Below, in pieces: positions 5,756 through 6,286 of a stretch of DNA of 6,286 bases. The notes under the pieces are model-generated. The model saw only the letters and a list, made by a program, of their open reading frames with translations, was not told where the DNA came from and did no database searches. The stretch spans positions 1 through 6,286 of the forward strand of contig JASLIH010000169.1 in NCBI GenBank assembly GCA_030152105.1, written 5' to 3'. Position 1 is the first letter of the stretch. Each line of letters begins with the position of its first letter. The translations under genes and the position numbers were made by a program. The DNA is from Actinomycetes bacterium (lineage in GTDB: Bacteria > Actinomycetota > CALGFH01).

Positions 5756-6286
5756 CTACCGGCTCCCACCCGCCGGCCCGATCCTCCGCTGGGTCTCCGG
5801 GGCCTCCGCCGGCGGCTCCTCGTCCCCCCCGAAGGCCTTGCTGATCGAGCGCAGGGCCGAGGTGAGCTCGCTAGGGATGACCCAGAACGTGCTGCCCTGG
5901 CCCTGGGCCAGCTGGGGCAGGGTCTGGAGGTACTGGTAGGCCAGCAGCTTGGGGTCGGGGTCGTTCTCGTGGACGGCCTGGAACACGGTCTTGATCGCGC
6001 TGGCCTGCCCCTCGGCCTTGAGGATGGCCGACTGGCGCTCGCCCTCGGCCCGCAGGATCGCGCTCTGCTTCTCACCCTCGGCGGTGAGGATCTGCGACTG
6101 CCGCACGCCCTCGGCGGTCAGGATCGCCGCCCGCTTGTCACGGTCGGCGCGCATCTGCTTCTCCATGGCCTGCTTGATCGGGGCCGGCGGGTCGATCGCC
6201 TTGATCTCCACCCGGTTGACCCGGATCCCCCACTTGCCGGTGGCCTCGTCGAGCACGCCCCGCAGCTCGCTGTTGATCTTCTCCCG
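5756..6286 (-). CDS. SPFH/band-7 (stomatin/paraslipin-like) membrane protein, C-terminal part
   Basis: Partial gene: 176 codons are visible, running in from the right edge with no start codon in the window, ending at TAG (5756-5758). The visible part begins near the end of the SPFH domain (REKINSELRG, then WGIRVNRVEIKAIDPP, a hallmark of stomatin/QmcA-type proteins). It continues with a long charged helix (IKQAMEKQMRADRDKRAAIL) and four 11-residue AIL-x-AEG repeats. The conserved C-terminal core follows (LAYQYLQTLPQLAQGQGSTFWVIPSEL), then a short Pro/Glu-rich tail. Such proteins are membrane-anchored by an N-terminal segment (not visible), oligomerise through the coiled coil, and form flotillin-like microdomains or cages, often with an NfeD partner or with the FtsH protease. 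The partner gene, if any, would be outside the window. Family length is about 250-320 residues, so roughly half is missing only because of the window edge. Confidence 0.93.
   Translation of the reverse strand, partial: REKINSELRGVLDEATGKWGIRVNRVEIKAIDPPAPIKQAMEKQMRADRDKRAAILTAEGVRQSQILTAEGEKQSAILRAEGERQSAILKAEGQASAIKTVFQAVHENDPDPKLLAYQYLQTLPQLAQGQGSTFWVIPSELTSALRSISKAFGGDEEPPAEAPETQRRIGPAGGSR
5996..6127 (-). repeat. Four tandem imperfect 33-base repeats encoding 11-residue coiled-coil units
   Basis: Within the SPFH gene, four consecutive units of the pattern A/Q-I-L-x-A-E-G-x-x-x-S are encoded by 4 x 33 bases. The units begin AILTAEG, QILTAEG, AILRAEG and AILKAEG. Eleven-residue periodicity is what right-handed hendecad coiled coils show, and it is known in stomatin/QmcA-type SPFH proteins. 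The DNA repeats are diverged enough that protein-level selection, not recent duplication, seems to maintain them. Confidence 0.85.

Overview
This is a very GC-rich stretch with tightly packed genes. It looks like chromosomal DNA of an actinomycete-type bacterium (Actinomycetota), perhaps an uncultured lineage. The evidence is third-position G/C codon use throughout, GTG starts, almost no intergenic space, and a protein of the DinB-like, mycothiol-dependent maleylpyruvate isomerase family, which is typical of mycothiol-producing Actinomycetota. I see no mobile element, tRNA, rRNA, CRISPR array or phage gene, and no gene-free stretch longer than about 60 bases.

Layout from left to right: (1) the C-terminal part of a formylglycine-generating (sulfatase-activating) enzyme on the + strand, running in from the left edge; (2) a compact three-gene unit on the - strand, read from right to left, made of a fused response regulator/thioredoxin-reductase-like flavoprotein, a soluble sensor histidine kinase with an N-terminal cyclic-nucleotide-binding-type domain, and a CPBP (CAAX/Abi-type) intramembrane protease; (3) a maleylpyruvate-isomerase-family protein on the + strand, divergent from that unit across about 53 bases; (4) on the - strand, an Hsp15/RqcP-like S4 RNA-binding protein preceded by the C-terminal part of an SPFH/band-7 (stomatin-like) protein that runs in from the right edge.

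The most interesting unit is the three-gene - strand operon. The flavoprotein and kinase genes overlap by 4 bases (GTGA), and the kinase and protease genes are 3 bases apart with a perfect Shine-Dalgarno sequence inside the kinase gene's end. The kinase keeps all HATPase and H-box motifs, and the receiver domain keeps its phosphorylatable Asp. Together they look like a cytosolic two-component pair whose output is an FAD/NAD(P)H oxidoreductase rather than a DNA-binding domain. The oxidoreductase lacks the CxxC of real thioredoxin reductases, and the domain between receiver and flavoprotein looks like a glutaredoxin fold without its cysteines. The electron acceptor is therefore unknown. The kinase's input domain also departs from the usual phosphate-binding cassette of cAMP-binding domains, so its ligand is open too. 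The architecture (fused receiver/thioredoxin-reductase-like protein beside a CNB-type kinase) is one I recall from other bacteria, so the protein types are not new, but I know of no settled function.

The other genes look like ordinary housekeeping or accessory genes. The FGE fragment would activate a sulfatase encoded elsewhere. The S4 protein likely acts on ribosomes, and the SPFH protein organises membrane microdomains.
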